A stretch of 64,000 bases of DNA from assembly GCA_020744425.1 (NCBI GenBank), contig JAGMUV010000012.1, positions 62,001 through 126,000 on the forward strand, written 5' to 3'. The position numbers and the translations under genes were made by a program. This document shows positions 10,782-20,513 of the stretch, one piece after another. Source of the stretch: Dactylonectria macrodidyma. Its lineage: Eukaryota; Ascomycota; Sordariomycetes; Hypocreales; Nectriaceae. The notes under the pieces were generated by a model. It was not told the DNA's origin, did no database searches, and saw nothing but the letters and a program-made list of their open reading frames with translations. Positions within the stretch are counted from its first letter, which is position 1. Each line of letters opens with the position of its first letter.

Positions 10782-11369
10782 ATGTCTTTGCAAGAGGATG
10801 ATTACGCATTGAGCGAGCAGCGAAGGCGAGGCTATAATGCGGCACAACAACGCAGGTTTCGAGCGCGTAGAAAGAAAGAGTTGGACGAGATGCAGGAGCT
10901 AAATAACAAATTGATGAAGGAACTCAAGGAACTAAAGGCAAACCTGGAAACTAGGGTGGATCATTTGGAGCGGGACCAAATGGACCAAATGAACGAGATC
11001 AACGAGCTAAAGGAAAGTTTGGAACCTAGGGTTGGAAAGTTGGAACGTGAGATAGGTAAGTCAATTCATCTCGATTACTCCTACCTAATGCTAACTATAG
11101 GTATTTACGCAGATTTGGAGTCCGACATCAACACTGAGCCTGAGTCCGAGCCCAAGTCTCAGCCCGAGTTCGAGCCGGCAAATCGGATAGCTTCTGGGTC
11201 CAAGGATGAAGGAGATACTCGACAAAATCGAATCAGCTACCCGATCGGGGCGATTCGAGCCGCAATTAGTGGGTGGGACAACAAAACTCCACATTCGAAT
11301 AATCGCCACAAGGTATTGGCCCGAGGCGGCTTGAACCGTATTTGGTCACGAGGTCAACGCGAGAGCTAA
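10782..11369 (+). CDS. bZIP-like coiled-coil protein
   Basis: The protein begins with a basic stretch whose core is YNAAQQRRFRARRKK. Asn19 and Arg27 have the N-x7-R spacing of bZIP basic regions, and the Q-x-x-F-R pattern is closest to Yap/Pap1-type fungal bZIPs. A coiled coil follows (residues about 30-90) with two similar Leu/Glu repeats. The DNA contains a perfect small intron, 11056-11100 (GTAAGT...GCTAACTATAG, 45 nt). Because 45 is a multiple of three, the frame is open with or without splicing, giving 180 or 195 residues. The region after the intron is a Pro/Glu/Ser repeat (EPESEPKSQPEFEP). Transcription-factor activity is inferred from the basic region only. Confidence 0.6.
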   Translation: MSLQEDDYALSEQRRRGYNAAQQRRFRARRKKELDEMQELNNKLMKELKELKANLETRVDHLERDQMDQMNEINELKESLEPRVGKLEREIGKSIHLDYSYLMLTIGIYADLESDINTEPESEPKSQPEFEPANRIASGSKDEGDTRQNRISYPIGAIRAAISGWDNKTPHSNNRHKVLARGGLNRIWSRGQRES

Positions 11370-11493
11370 TCGGAGGCTGGGGGTTTCCATGATGGAAGCG
11401 ACTCAATTATCAGGAGGGCATTTGTCTTGGATTTGGAAATATGTGATTTTAGCAAAGGCTAGTTATATTTTCTAGGTACAGTAGCTAACCCCC

Positions 11494-12168
11494 TTAACTC
11501 TTACGGTACTCACAAAATCTTGACCTTAGCAATGGAACGTCTGAATTGGAACCACCATCGTCTCTGTCTTTGTCTTGGCTTTGTACATCTGCGGAGACAG
11601 GCGAATTCAAATAATCTGCTTGAGGTCCCTTGTTCTGGCAGCACACGCAATTGTGTGTTGATTGGGGTGAAATACTTGTTTGACGGTAATCGCAGACACC
11701 GCCACAGCTATTCGATCCTGTTGATAGTCCTCGTTCCAGCTCTTGTAAAGCCTTTTCAAGGATCTCCATAGCGTAAAGCACACCGAACTGACAATTCGCA
11801 ATGTGACGCGGGCGAACTCGCATTTTCGTGGCACAGCTCCCACCGTTGATGAGACCGTGATTAGTACCAACCGTGTTCCGTGTATTACAGCGACCAGATC
11901 CGACAGAATTCGATCGCCCCATACTTTGACTAACCTCTACGACTTGGTCGAGATATTCACTGGGCGTTTGAGACAACTCAATGGAGTCCACGTCCTCCGA
12001 ATCCGAAACGACAAATTCCGTGCCATCGCTTTCTTCACCTGTAAAGTCACCATCTAAAAAAATAAGCGGTGAAGATTCAACTCGGGTGATATATGATCAC
12101 TTACCAGAATCATCGGTAACACCTTCCATGTCTCGCTGTGGTGCATGGTACTTGCTCTCCGAATCCAT
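11494..12168 (-). CDS. Small acidic hypothetical protein, two exons
   Basis: Exon 1 (12168-12105, 21 codons plus 1 nt) and exon 2 (12053-11494) join through a 51 nt GTAAGT...TTTTAG intron in phase, giving 207 residues. The N-terminal third is acidic (SDGDFTGEESDGTEF). A short helix (YAMEILEKALQELERG) sits near residue 130, followed by a Cys-containing stretch (CGGVCDY, CVCCQNK) that might bind metal. No family is recognised. It lies convergently next to the bZIP-like gene within the cluster of small genes. Confidence 0.5.
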
Positions 12169-12184
12169 TCTTGAGATTATTTAG

Positions 12185-12721
12185 CGTTAAAAAAAAGTTT
12201 ACCAGACTCGCACAGAGTAGTGGACAGCCCTTATTAATGAACTGGTTCCACTGGCGCTGTCCAGAACTGTCCATTCCCTAGTCTAAAATGGCCTAACCGC
12301 GCCATTTTTGAAAAGTGGTAAATGGCTCCAGAGTTTCCTCTATGGTCAAGCACGTTGGGGTCGGATTCAAGTCCGGGAGAGCCTCTTGATTGGGAAAGAG
12401 GTCCGTCCGTGCAAAATAGTTTCTGAGTTCAGAGATACAGATATCGTACGTATAGGCTTGGCTCAGTTAGTACTGTAGCTAATTTGAAAAGTGATGGAAC
12501 TCGACAAATAAACTCTCTTCTATTGTTAGGCTATCCTCCCGACCATTTCAAGTGCGATTACAAAAGTTGAAAGACAGCACCATAAGATGATGATGACAAT
12601 AATAATAATAATAATAGCAGTTACTCTACTGGCTATGGTTTATATGAAAAATCCTCACCCGTTAAATCCATACATTCAATATCAAGCCTTCGCAGGCTGA
12701 AACATCAGACATCCTAAGCTG
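12185..12721. other. Intergenic stretch
   Basis: No ORF worth calling. It contains a short TAA microsatellite (about 12597-12615) and otherwise ordinary AT-balanced DNA that would include the promoter of the gene at 11494-12168. Confidence 0.4.
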
Positions 12722-13069
12722 TCACACCCTTTCATTGCGTTCTTTGCTAAAAGGTTCTCGTTGAACGGTAGTGGGTGATCGCATGTTTGCCGTGCGATAA
12801 ATCTCATAGTTTCTCAACTCCTGCTGAAAGTTGCGAAGAGTAGCGTTGAGCCCCGCAGTGTGCAATTCAATCGCTGGTATGATGGGTAAAACCTCTTTAA
12901 TCAAATTGTCCAAGTATTCCCGCTCGTTCCTCAGCCTCCTATTCTCCTCTGCCAGCCACGCTATATGTACTTGAGGTGGGTCGATCTCTTTCGATGATGG
13001 ATCAGGGGGAGGCGGTGCAGACCTGTCGAAACAATGTGAAATGCGCTTTTTCCACCCTGGTTTCTCCAT
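12722..13069 (-). CDS. Small coiled-coil protein, paralogue of the gene at 9568-9933
   Basis: A single-exon ORF of 115 residues. A basic N-terminus (MEKPGWKKRISH) is followed by a Pro-rich linker and a helical C-terminal half (ENRRLRNEREYLDNLIKEV, then PIIPAIELHTAGLNATLRN). Both ends align with the gene 3 kb to the left on the same strand, so the two arose by duplication. No known domain is recognised. A partner-binding role through the coiled coil is inference. Confidence 0.55.
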   Translation of the reverse strand: MEKPGWKKRISHCFDRSAPPPPDPSSKEIDPPQVHIAWLAEENRRLRNEREYLDNLIKEVLPIIPAIELHTAGLNATLRNFQQELRNYEIYRTANMRSPTTVQREPFSKERNERV

Positions 13070-13233
13070 ATCACCTTGGTATCAGATAGCACGTGGTGAG
13101 GGGGGAGAGGAGACAATTAAATGGGCCTTGAATTAAGAAGAAGAAACCGATGTGATCGGAGAGCCATGAAATGGATTAAATGCTGAATGCAACACGTCTA
13201 TGAGTACAGTATAGATAGCTGAAGAGAATTTGT

Positions 13234-13761
13234 CTATTCACTTGTGTCGTCTGTAGCACATTGATGATTCTCATTTCTTTGGCCCTTTGAGTCCATTTTC
13301 TCTCCACACAGACCCTGTGCTTCGCCATCAAGAGACTCGGCCATTGCTGCTAAAATGTTGGGAGAAAATGTTCCCAATGAAGGAGAAGTTGATGTTACAG
13401 CCGACTGCGGCAGGAACAACGAGTCAAGGTTGAGCCTCCTAGGTGAAATGACTTGGTTGTTTACAACCTCGCTTCTCAGTGACTCAATAAGCCTCGCTTG
13501 TATGTGAATTATGTGTTGTTGGTATGTCACCTGTTGAACGGTTTGATGTTCCAGCACCTGCTTCTCGTGGATGAGGTTACTAATCTCCCGGTCCTGCAGC
13601 TTTACACATTCCTGATAGTGCGTTAATTCATTGATAATCGCAGTCACCCACCAGAGAGTCTGGGGATGTAGGTTTGCCCCCCAGAGGTTGTTTGTCGTCA
13701 TCATGAGTGTGAGTGGCGGAGTCGGTAATATGGTCTGCAAATACCTCGGTTGATACAACAA
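13234..13761 (-). CDS. Small coiled-coil protein, similar to the gene at 24091-24636
   Basis: A 175-codon ORF, or 156 residues from the MMTTNN start at 13704. It has a helical, Gln/Glu-rich middle (LQDREISNLIHEKQVLEHQ) and the motif HIQARLIESLRSEV, which resembles VQRELINRLESEV of the 24 kb gene. The rest is Ser/Thr/Pro-rich and probably disordered. There is no catalytic motif. It belongs with the other small coiled-coil genes in this part of the window. Confidence 0.45.
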   Translation of the reverse strand: MLYQPRYLQTILPTPPLTLMMTTNNLWGANLHPQTLWWVTAIINELTHYQECVKLQDREISNLIHEKQVLEHQTVQQVTYQQHIIHIQARLIESLRSEVVNNQVISPRRLNLDSLFLPQSAVTSTSPSLGTFSPNILAAMAESLDGEAQGLCGEKMDSKGQRNENHQCATDDTSE

Positions 13762-13885
13762 GAGCTATTTGTACCCTTTCCAATGCGACTCTTCGAATCT
13801 TTATTGGTCTCAAGGGGCGAAAGGATTCAAGGCCCTAGAGAATATGGGATCAAATCCGGCCGTGGACTACCTACAGATACAGCAG

Positions 13886-13912
13886 GAGTACAGTACTGTA
13901 CTGTACTGTAAC
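13886..13912. repeat. TACTG microsatellite
   Basis: A short run of overlapping TACTG/TACAG units. The related palindromic word TACTGTACAGTA recurs at about 19435-19470 and 31577-31590. Confidence 0.6.
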
Positions 13913-14185
13913 AATGGTGTCTTGGGCAAACCAACTGTCAGTCCAAGTTATGGCTTAATTCACCCAGTGCTTCAAGTTTGCAACCAACCAGCGGCTCCTT
14001 TCGATTTGTCTAAGAAAAGCGCCGGAAAGGTCAGCTTCCTGCTTCCAAATTGCCACAAGGCTGCGCTGAGAAATGCAGTGTTCATTTTTACTCTTCTAGG
14101 TACTGTAAGCAAGTATATAAATAAAAGAAGTTCTTTGATATCACGCCATCTATTTCAGAGCTTCTATCTACTTTTATTTTCAAAT

Positions 14186-14907
14186 ATGAGTGATCATACC
14201 GACCAGATCACAGTGAACCCTCGCGATATGGTACAGGACAGGCCTATTGTCGATGAAAGAAAGGCACTCAGAAGAAGTTGTAGAGCATTGCTTGCGGCTC
14301 ATATCAGTCAGATACCCCCACCATCCCAAAGAATATTGACTAACTATTCATAGAGGATAGCACTGGCTTAACAATCGAGCCTGAAAATGTTCGACTGGTA
14401 ACCAAGAAGAGTGATGGGTATTCTTGGATGCTACACTCATCAGAAGACGGTTACTTATTCTCTAAGAACCTAAGTGAGCACAGCTTAAGTGCCTATAGAG
14501 CACTAAGCTCAGGGGTTGGCGAAAGATTCTATGCTGTTCCCTTCATTGACCCAACAGATATGCAACTTCTTCTCGAAGAACCGCAGAGCTCTGGCCCTTC
14601 GTCGTCGCCAGAGTCTTCGGACGATTATGTGGAGTCCGGTGTTCCAGAATGCAAACAGCAAACAGTGTGGCAGTTAAGCCAACAGTTGCAACAGGAAAAA
14701 GTGGAGAATGAACGGCTGCAGGGGGCTCTTGTGTTGGCCAACAACCAGTGCGAACGCCTTGCCAGGAGAGCAGAGAGGGCGACCCTGAACGATTCTCTTG
14801 TTTTCCAGCTCCTTGCATCATTGAACGAGATCGCGTCAATCGCAGAGCGTTCGCGCAGGGAGTGCTTTGATGCTATGCAATTCGAGGACTCTTACTCCCC
14901 ATACTAG
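14186..14907 (+). CDS. Hypothetical coiled-coil protein, two exons
   Basis: Exon 1 (14186-14306) and exon 2 (14354-14907) join by a 47 nt intron with GTCAGA donor, TGACTAAC branch and CATAG acceptor, giving 224 residues in phase. The N-terminal half is Ser/Glu/Asp-rich. Residues about 135-180 form a Gln/Glu/Leu/Arg coiled coil (QLSQQLQQEKVENERL), followed by a second helix. No family is recognised. Architecture (short first exon, disordered part, C-terminal coiled coil) matches the other small genes of this cluster. Confidence 0.55.
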
Positions 14908-15189
14908 AATATTTCACATTGTGTTGGATCTGATATGGTTAATTCGATCAGGGCAATATTATTCATTACGATAGAGTACCAAGATGGTGATATTGATGGT
15001 GATCATGTTCATGATGTCTCCGTCCCTTCCGGACCCCTCTTTTCTCGTGTGGGGATTTGGGCTAGTCTGTATCAGAGGGTAGTAGTGGGTGGTCAGGTAT
15101 CGAGTAGATAGCTAGGCTCAAGTAGGTAATACTTGTCGCCGCTTTGAACTAGCCTTGTAAGCTAGCAATCCCCTAAAATACTGGCAGCA

Positions 15190-15890
15190 GTGCTACACTA
15201 CAAGCCGGGCAAGAAGAAGCCGAGGCTGCTGGTCGACCGAATCATTGGCGCAGAGTTTATGCTATTATGCAATGTGATGGACCCCCTTGCTCAGGAGCAC
15301 AGTGCTATCGGGATCCAGAGTGAGGAAATGTGCATATCAGCCTGGATGGCAAGGTTATGCAAGAGCTTGTCACATATTCCGAGGAAGGCAACAAGTTTGA
15401 GGACCAGAAGGATGTGCCACAGATCATACGCGATTTAATCTATAAAGAGGACCGCCTTAGGGTGCAACGGAAGGAGGACAGCAGGAAACGAAAGCGGCAA
15501 GACTCGTCGCCGAACTATCCAATCTAGATCACCAATATCTTACCTGGACTTCTTACCTGGACTTCTTACCTGGACTCTCCAATCAAGCCTCGGCTGTAGC
15601 TGCGGGGTTGCCACCCGATGGTCCTGATGTGGATGATTGGAATATTCCCGAGCCACGAGATGATGCGATAAAGCGGTATAAAATATGGCATACTGCTCGG
15701 GGTAGCAGTGAAAGTTGGAAGGGATGCTTCAGAAGGTAGCTGCAATTACATTTCAGCAAGGCCTCGATCTCAAGCACATGCATGAGCAACAAAGTGTTGA
15801 TCTGCATGTTCGAGAAAGAAGGCATTTCGCCAGGAATTGCGAAATCATGGGCTCAAGATGTCAAGAAGTGGGTAGATATACTCAAAAGGG
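15190..15890 (+). pseudogene. Decayed TE-associated hypothetical gene
   Basis: Pieces in different frames succeed one another: a basic segment near 15190-15240, then VHISLDGKVMQELVTYSEEGN and a Lys/Arg-rich tail (15330-15527), then DAIKRYKIWH and ITFQQGLDLKHMHEQQ (15660-15800). I recognise the order and spacing from a repeated, transposon-associated protein type in filamentous fungi, though not a named family. At least two frame changes and stops separate the pieces. A triple direct repeat, CTTACCTGGA(C/T), lies at about 15540-15572. It is non-functional as it stands. Confidence 0.4.
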
Positions 15891-16518
15891 TCAATGTACA
15901 GTAGCAGGCGCCCTTATATTCTTTCCTAATACGTATTATTGCATATTTTATGTGGTGTTTAGTCATGAGGTTCTTCCACAAACAACCCGGCATGTCGAAA
16001 ACGACCTCGGGCGCTTGCCTGTCGGGAGCCAACAACCCTCACACAGAACCCCAGGAACGCTTTAAAATCTGCCCTAATAAGAGCCAGATGCTCATTCCAA
16101 TGCTTCCTGATGTATGCCTTCAGTTCTGGGGATGAACGGTCTGTTTTCCTGGAGAATGTTGTCTCTAGTGTCCTCAAATTGGCTTACATCAAGCATTGGT
16201 ATGATGCAAGAGGCATAGAAGGATCTAGCGAGAAAAAAAGAAGAGACCATGGAAGCCTTGAAAACATTGTGGTAGATCATGGCAAGCTTTTGCGATTTGG
16301 AATCTCATTATATGCAGGGAATCTATGTAGACGTGTCTGCGCTTGCCTGCTCAACTCCGTCGGGAAAATGTAGCCTGTATTGACGATGCGAATACGCGAT
16401 AAGGGGCTGCTAATTTACTCCAATGAAGCCGACGTTGAAGAGTAGCATGATGTGAATGGTAAGCGATAGTTTCCTAGCACTTCGCATATGAAACCGCAAA
16501 GATCGACTCCTTCGGCAC
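15891..16518. other. Intergenic stretch, overlapping shadow ORFs
   Basis: ORFs at 15853-16373 on both strands mirror each other without recognisable domains. Nothing is supported. Confidence 0.3.
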
Positions 16519-17166
16519 TTATCGACTAAGCCCAGAGGTAGCTGGTTGGCTTGGGGACCTCCCTTCAGGCATCTGCATGCCATCCGTTTGGCTTTTGTAG
16601 CCCTGGGTAATGGGACCTTGGGAGTGACGACCTTTTACCTCCTCCTCCAGCTGGATGAGAGCACAGCAGCCACACCAGTAGCTGGTGCAACAGTCTCCCA
16701 TGATACTGCCCTGGATGCCAAATTGCTGACGCACCTCTCCACGCTTCATCGTAGTGTAGCTATTTGTAGGAATTTAGATAAGCCTACTTGGGAAAGCGAG
16801 GGACTTCGACACTTACACCCAACCGCAACCAGTGAGACACTGGATAGCGCAGAATATCATACAGTCATTGTTGCAGCTTCTCACAGCCTGCATGGAAGGA
16901 TTTTGCATACGATACGAAGTCCGTCCGAGCACTGTAACCCGGCCTGTAAGAATGTTGCCTGTACAATACCATTCCCCGTTTATTTGCTCGATAGTTATTT
17001 TCGGTCGCAGCGAAGGTATGTTCCATTCCGATTAAGAAGAAACGAACTTACAGATGCAGGGCAGGAAGGTGCCAAGCAAACATGTGTCGCAAGGACCACA
17101 ACTGCAGAGGCCTTTGGACCACTCCTGATTCTGGACATTGGAATCCTGAGGGTAATGCTGAGCCAT
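16519..17166 (-). CDS. PLAC8 (Cys-rich) family protein
   Basis: Three exons, 17166-17052, 16931-16817 and 16759-16519, join in phase to give 156 residues. The PLAC8 signature is clear: EWSKGLCSCGPCDTCLLG, FLPCI joined to LLGRTSYRM, then CNNDCMIFCAIQCLTGCGWV and FGIQGSIMGDCCTSYW CGCC ALIQLEEEV, a continuous Cys-rich hydrophobic domain. Fungal members are small membrane-associated proteins linked in other eukaryotes to metal tolerance and cell size; the function here is unknown. The larger plus-strand ORF over the same bases (16546-17178) is antisense noise. All introns have GTAAG donors and AG acceptors. Confidence 0.88.
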
Positions 17167-18544
17167 TGCAATCGATAGGGGCGCCGACAAATTGGTAGCG
17201 TTCGCCTTTGGCGCGATTCAAGGAATTCAAGAGGCAGTGTTGCGAGAGATCAAACGAAGGGAGGAAAATAAGAGGGGTATTTAGCATCCTAGTGCGTGTA
17301 CTTGTACAATATTATGCGACAAATATCATCATGAGGTCAACTTCCGTTACATCCATATAGTTCGGCGTCGTAGCTCCACTTAGAGAACCTGTTTGGTGAG
17401 CCGCTAACTTGAATTAATAATCAAGCCAATAGAAGCTAAGATTGCAACTACACAGCCACTGTACTCTATGCGCCGCCCCAGGAGTTCGATTCTTTGCCGG
17501 TGACTGTGAATGTCCTTAGGTGCCTATGTGGCCATTTGTGGATTCATATCCAAAACGGTGTTCAGACACAATATGGATTTTAAGGGCTAGATAATACCCA
17601 CCTATTGTCGTTCAATATTACTCACGTGTCTCATAAGCCATATTTTTATTTCTTTTCCATTAAATAAAACTATTATCCATGTAAGGAATATCCTAGGGAT
17701 GAACGTAAACTTCCTGTCCTATCCATTCGGCGGTTGATGCATGGCATCCACGTGCCCAAAATAGTAGGGCACCAGGTCCCTCAATGAAAATAAACGCGGC
17801 AGCATTGCCTGAAGATACCCTCCCAACTAAAGACATAGAGTACGATACATTTACTAGACTAGAAATTTGTTACCTTTGTTTCAGAACAGGACTTGCGCTA
17901 TTAATTTCTGACCATTACATGACTTGTTCATGCAACGCTACCCATGAAGCTCTAGGGTGGAGTTTTGGCAAGGCATTAGAGGTCTCACGAGTTAAGGGGT
18001 GCAACATAGGATGTGGCCAGAAGACATTGAATTGAGCTACTTCTTCTATCTAAGAGAGTGACGAAGGCCGGTCTCTTATACCTATGTCCAATCTGGCCAA
18101 TATCCTAGGCAGCAAGCTGCTGCCTGATACTAGTTGTGGTCGTTCACTCTCATCGTGAACAAGTTCACGATGATCGTGATCCTTGCCTCATTTCTATCCT
18201 CATTCCAACAAGAGGTATATTGCCGCTTAGGATCTAGGGAGCTTTCGGAGGTGTGAGACACGGCAGATTGAGTCAGAGTATTTGGAGTAAGGAAGACACA
18301 GCAAGCGATTTTGAAAAGACTGTATAACTAGGAAAATAAAGACGCCCATTGAATAGAATTGCTAGGTCAGGCTAGCTGACAGAGACGCACTCGTTCCTTC
18401 CTGCTGTCTGGAAAAGATGCCTCGGATGTTAAGGTCTGGTCTGGAGCCCTTCCCTTGATATATTACCCCCTTCCTTAGCCCCTGAGGTGTTGAAACCTCG
18501 GTCCAATCCATCCACGCCTGCTTCACGATTGTGGATAGCATGAG
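17167..18544. other. Gene-poor intergenic region
   Basis: No gene is supported over 1.4 kb. An 83-codon ORF at 17784-18035 has no recognisable domain. A GTGAACAAGTTCACG palindrome lies near 18156-18170. The left end holds the PLAC8 promoter. Confidence 0.35.
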
Positions 18545-19138
18545 CTAGCGTCTACTGAAATCTACAAACCCCACTAGATCAGTGTTGGTTTCTTCAAATA
18601 GAGCTGTACATGTAGATTCCGGTATATCAATCCAACCGAACCTAGATACACCCTGAGGCTTTACTGTAAAAAATCCTTTCTCAAATATTACCACTTGTAC
18701 TTTTTCACCATTGCGCATCCATTCAAGGTCTTTTTGACTAATTGGGGGTCCGGGGTATAGAAGATCAGCAATATTCAGTGTGAACTTTCCGAAGTCTACT
18801 TCAGAGGCCGATGTACCACGCTTGTGCACATGAAGAGATGCTGTTAATATATCCAGAAAGACAGGATCGTCTAATCTTTTTTCTGCCTTCACCAAGAGCA
18901 GGTAGATGTATGGCTTTTCCCCGTCTCGGCAAATGAGAGCAGGTGTCGACCCAGTAGATTGTATTTTATGAATCCAGTCGTAGTTTTTGAAAATTGAGCC
19001 CCATCGCTTCACATGGTCTACTTGATCTTGACTGACTGCGTTGTAACCATGACGATGTGTCAATAAAAAACTGAAAAGATCTCTTGGTGCAAGTTTGCCT
19101 GCTATACTATGCCAGATCTCAGATGGGAGAAATGTCAT
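18545..19138 (-). CDS. F-box protein
   Basis: A single-exon gene of 197 residues. The N-terminus carries an F-box (LPSEIWHSIAGKLAPRDLFSF followed by THRHGYNAV), the module that docks substrate adaptors on SKP1 of SCF ubiquitin ligases. The remaining 150 residues have no recognisable repeat. It is short for an F-box protein, but start and stop look natural (MTFLPSE to FSRR). Such small F-box genes are numerous in filamentous fungi. The substrate is unknown. Confidence 0.65.
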   Translation of the reverse strand: MTFLPSEIWHSIAGKLAPRDLFSFLLTHRHGYNAVSQDQVDHVKRWGSIFKNYDWIHKIQSTGSTPALICRDGEKPYIYLLLVKAEKRLDDPVFLDILTASLHVHKRGTSASEVDFGKFTLNIADLLYPGPPISQKDLEWMRNGEKVQVVIFEKGFFTVKPQGVSRFGWIDIPESTCTALFEETNTDLVGFVDFSRR

Positions 19139-19476
19139 AGTAACTGTTTAATTGGGGTATCTAGTCTAGGAGCTCCTGTAAAGCTTTATATATTTAACAT
19201 TTTACTAACAAAACAGAAGTCAATTTCAGCTTTTGCGGCCTATTAGCAATTTGTGGACGAACTGTCAAGAATTACGGTTGAAGTACGCCGCATTTCCACT
19301 TCCGGGGCAATCACAACCTTTAACTCTCTACCCTCATTTCCCGTCCGGAAGTGCGCCGCGTTTCTTATTAGCACCACGTGGCCAAAACCCGAACCTAATT
19401 GCGCATCCTGAGACGGACTCCCTATACAATACAATACTGTATGTACTGTACAGTATGTACAATACTGTACAATACA
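19139..19476. other. Promoter side of F-box gene and palindromic TACTGTA stretch
   Basis: This interval contains the upstream flank of the F-box gene and, at about 19430-19475, overlapping palindromes of the type TACTGTACAGTATG. No gene is seen. Confidence 0.4.
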
Positions 19477-19590
19477 ATTTATTAACGCCCGGCGGCTTAA
19501 GCCGAAAGGGCACTGATTACTAATGTATATGTGCATTGCCCAAATTGTGTCCTGGTCTCCTTAAGCCAATAGTGTCCTACCTTGCCTAAC
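19477..19590. repeat. Dispersed repeat, copy 1 (second copy at 40068-40180)
   Basis: About 110 bp beginning TTTATTAACGC and containing the inverted pair CGGCTTAAGCCG and the block CAAATTGTGTCCT. A diverged copy, roughly three quarters identical by eye, lies at 40068-40180 in the same orientation. It is probably an end or an internal piece of a non-autonomous element. No terminal repeats could be defined. Confidence 0.65.
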
Positions 19591-20513
19591 CTATATCCTT
19601 ATTTCCTTCAGCCCAAACTGTGTCATGCATTGCTGTGAAAACTGAAACTGGGTTCCGCTTTTTCAATTGTGAAAGATTCCCCGCTAGTCCACTTCTGACG
19701 CTGTCCTTATCGACGACTCCGAAGACCTGCCGATCGAAGATCTCCCCGACACTGTGGATGATCGGCCAGTTCTGGATTCGCAGTCTGTTGCAGCCATCAC
19801 GCACTCGACGGAGGACCCAAGGTCTAAACCGCCACTGGTTTTCCATCTCTGAAGATCCTTCATTCGAGATGATCCAAGACACTGTACGGGTCGTATAGCC
19901 CCTTCTTGGTTGTAGCGAAGAGATCCAGATGGGCTGCCCTGATGCTGATGGATGGCTGCCCTGGCCCTGACGCTGGTGGCTGCCCTGACGCTGATGCGTC
20001 ATGGATGCGCTGACGCTGATGGATGGATGCGCTGACGCTGATGGATGGACGCGCTGATGCTGATAGATTACATAAGTCCGATACCGGTACTTGCTTAAGC
20101 CGATGAGAGGACTTACATCATGGCTAATACAGTACGATGCCCCTTGTAGGTAGTTTCTCTCGACTCTGCCACTTTTAGCACGTGCCCTGAATGGGTGGGG
20201 TATAAATTTGGCCGCGTTGCCTTCCAACCGTTCCTTTAACTCTTCCCTTAACCACTGTGTTGTAGACAAAATTGGATTGGTTTATACTCAGCTTGCGGTT
20301 CTGGGTACGTTCCTCCCTTCGTTGGAATAAGCCACTTATGACTAATGGTACACAGGCTATAAGATCCGTGGCTAATACTTTCACACCGTGGATGTCGTCT
20401 ATGCATCGAGCACCACCGATGTGCATCAACATCTGGCTATACGCCTCCTCACTTTGTTGTCTCTTTGAATTGCCCTACAGTCACAGGCACCCTCCCGGTT
20501 GTCAGTACATCAA
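19591..20513. other. Intergenic region with a CTGACGCTGATGGATG minisatellite
   Basis: Between about 19925 and 20065 there are imperfect units of GCTGACGCTGATGGATG and shorter variants (CTGCCCTGACGCTGATG). A 227-codon minus-strand ORF (19586-20269) crosses it but is repeat-derived in its middle, so I do not call it. The last 300 bp before 20514 would hold the promoter of the deaminase gene. Confidence 0.55.

Noticed and set aside
16546..17178. 210-codon plus-strand ORF
   Set aside because: It is antisense to the three-exon PLAC8 gene, which has clear family motifs. The plus-strand peptide has none.
19586..20269. 227-codon minus-strand ORF
   Set aside because: Its middle is translated minisatellite and the flanks show no domain.
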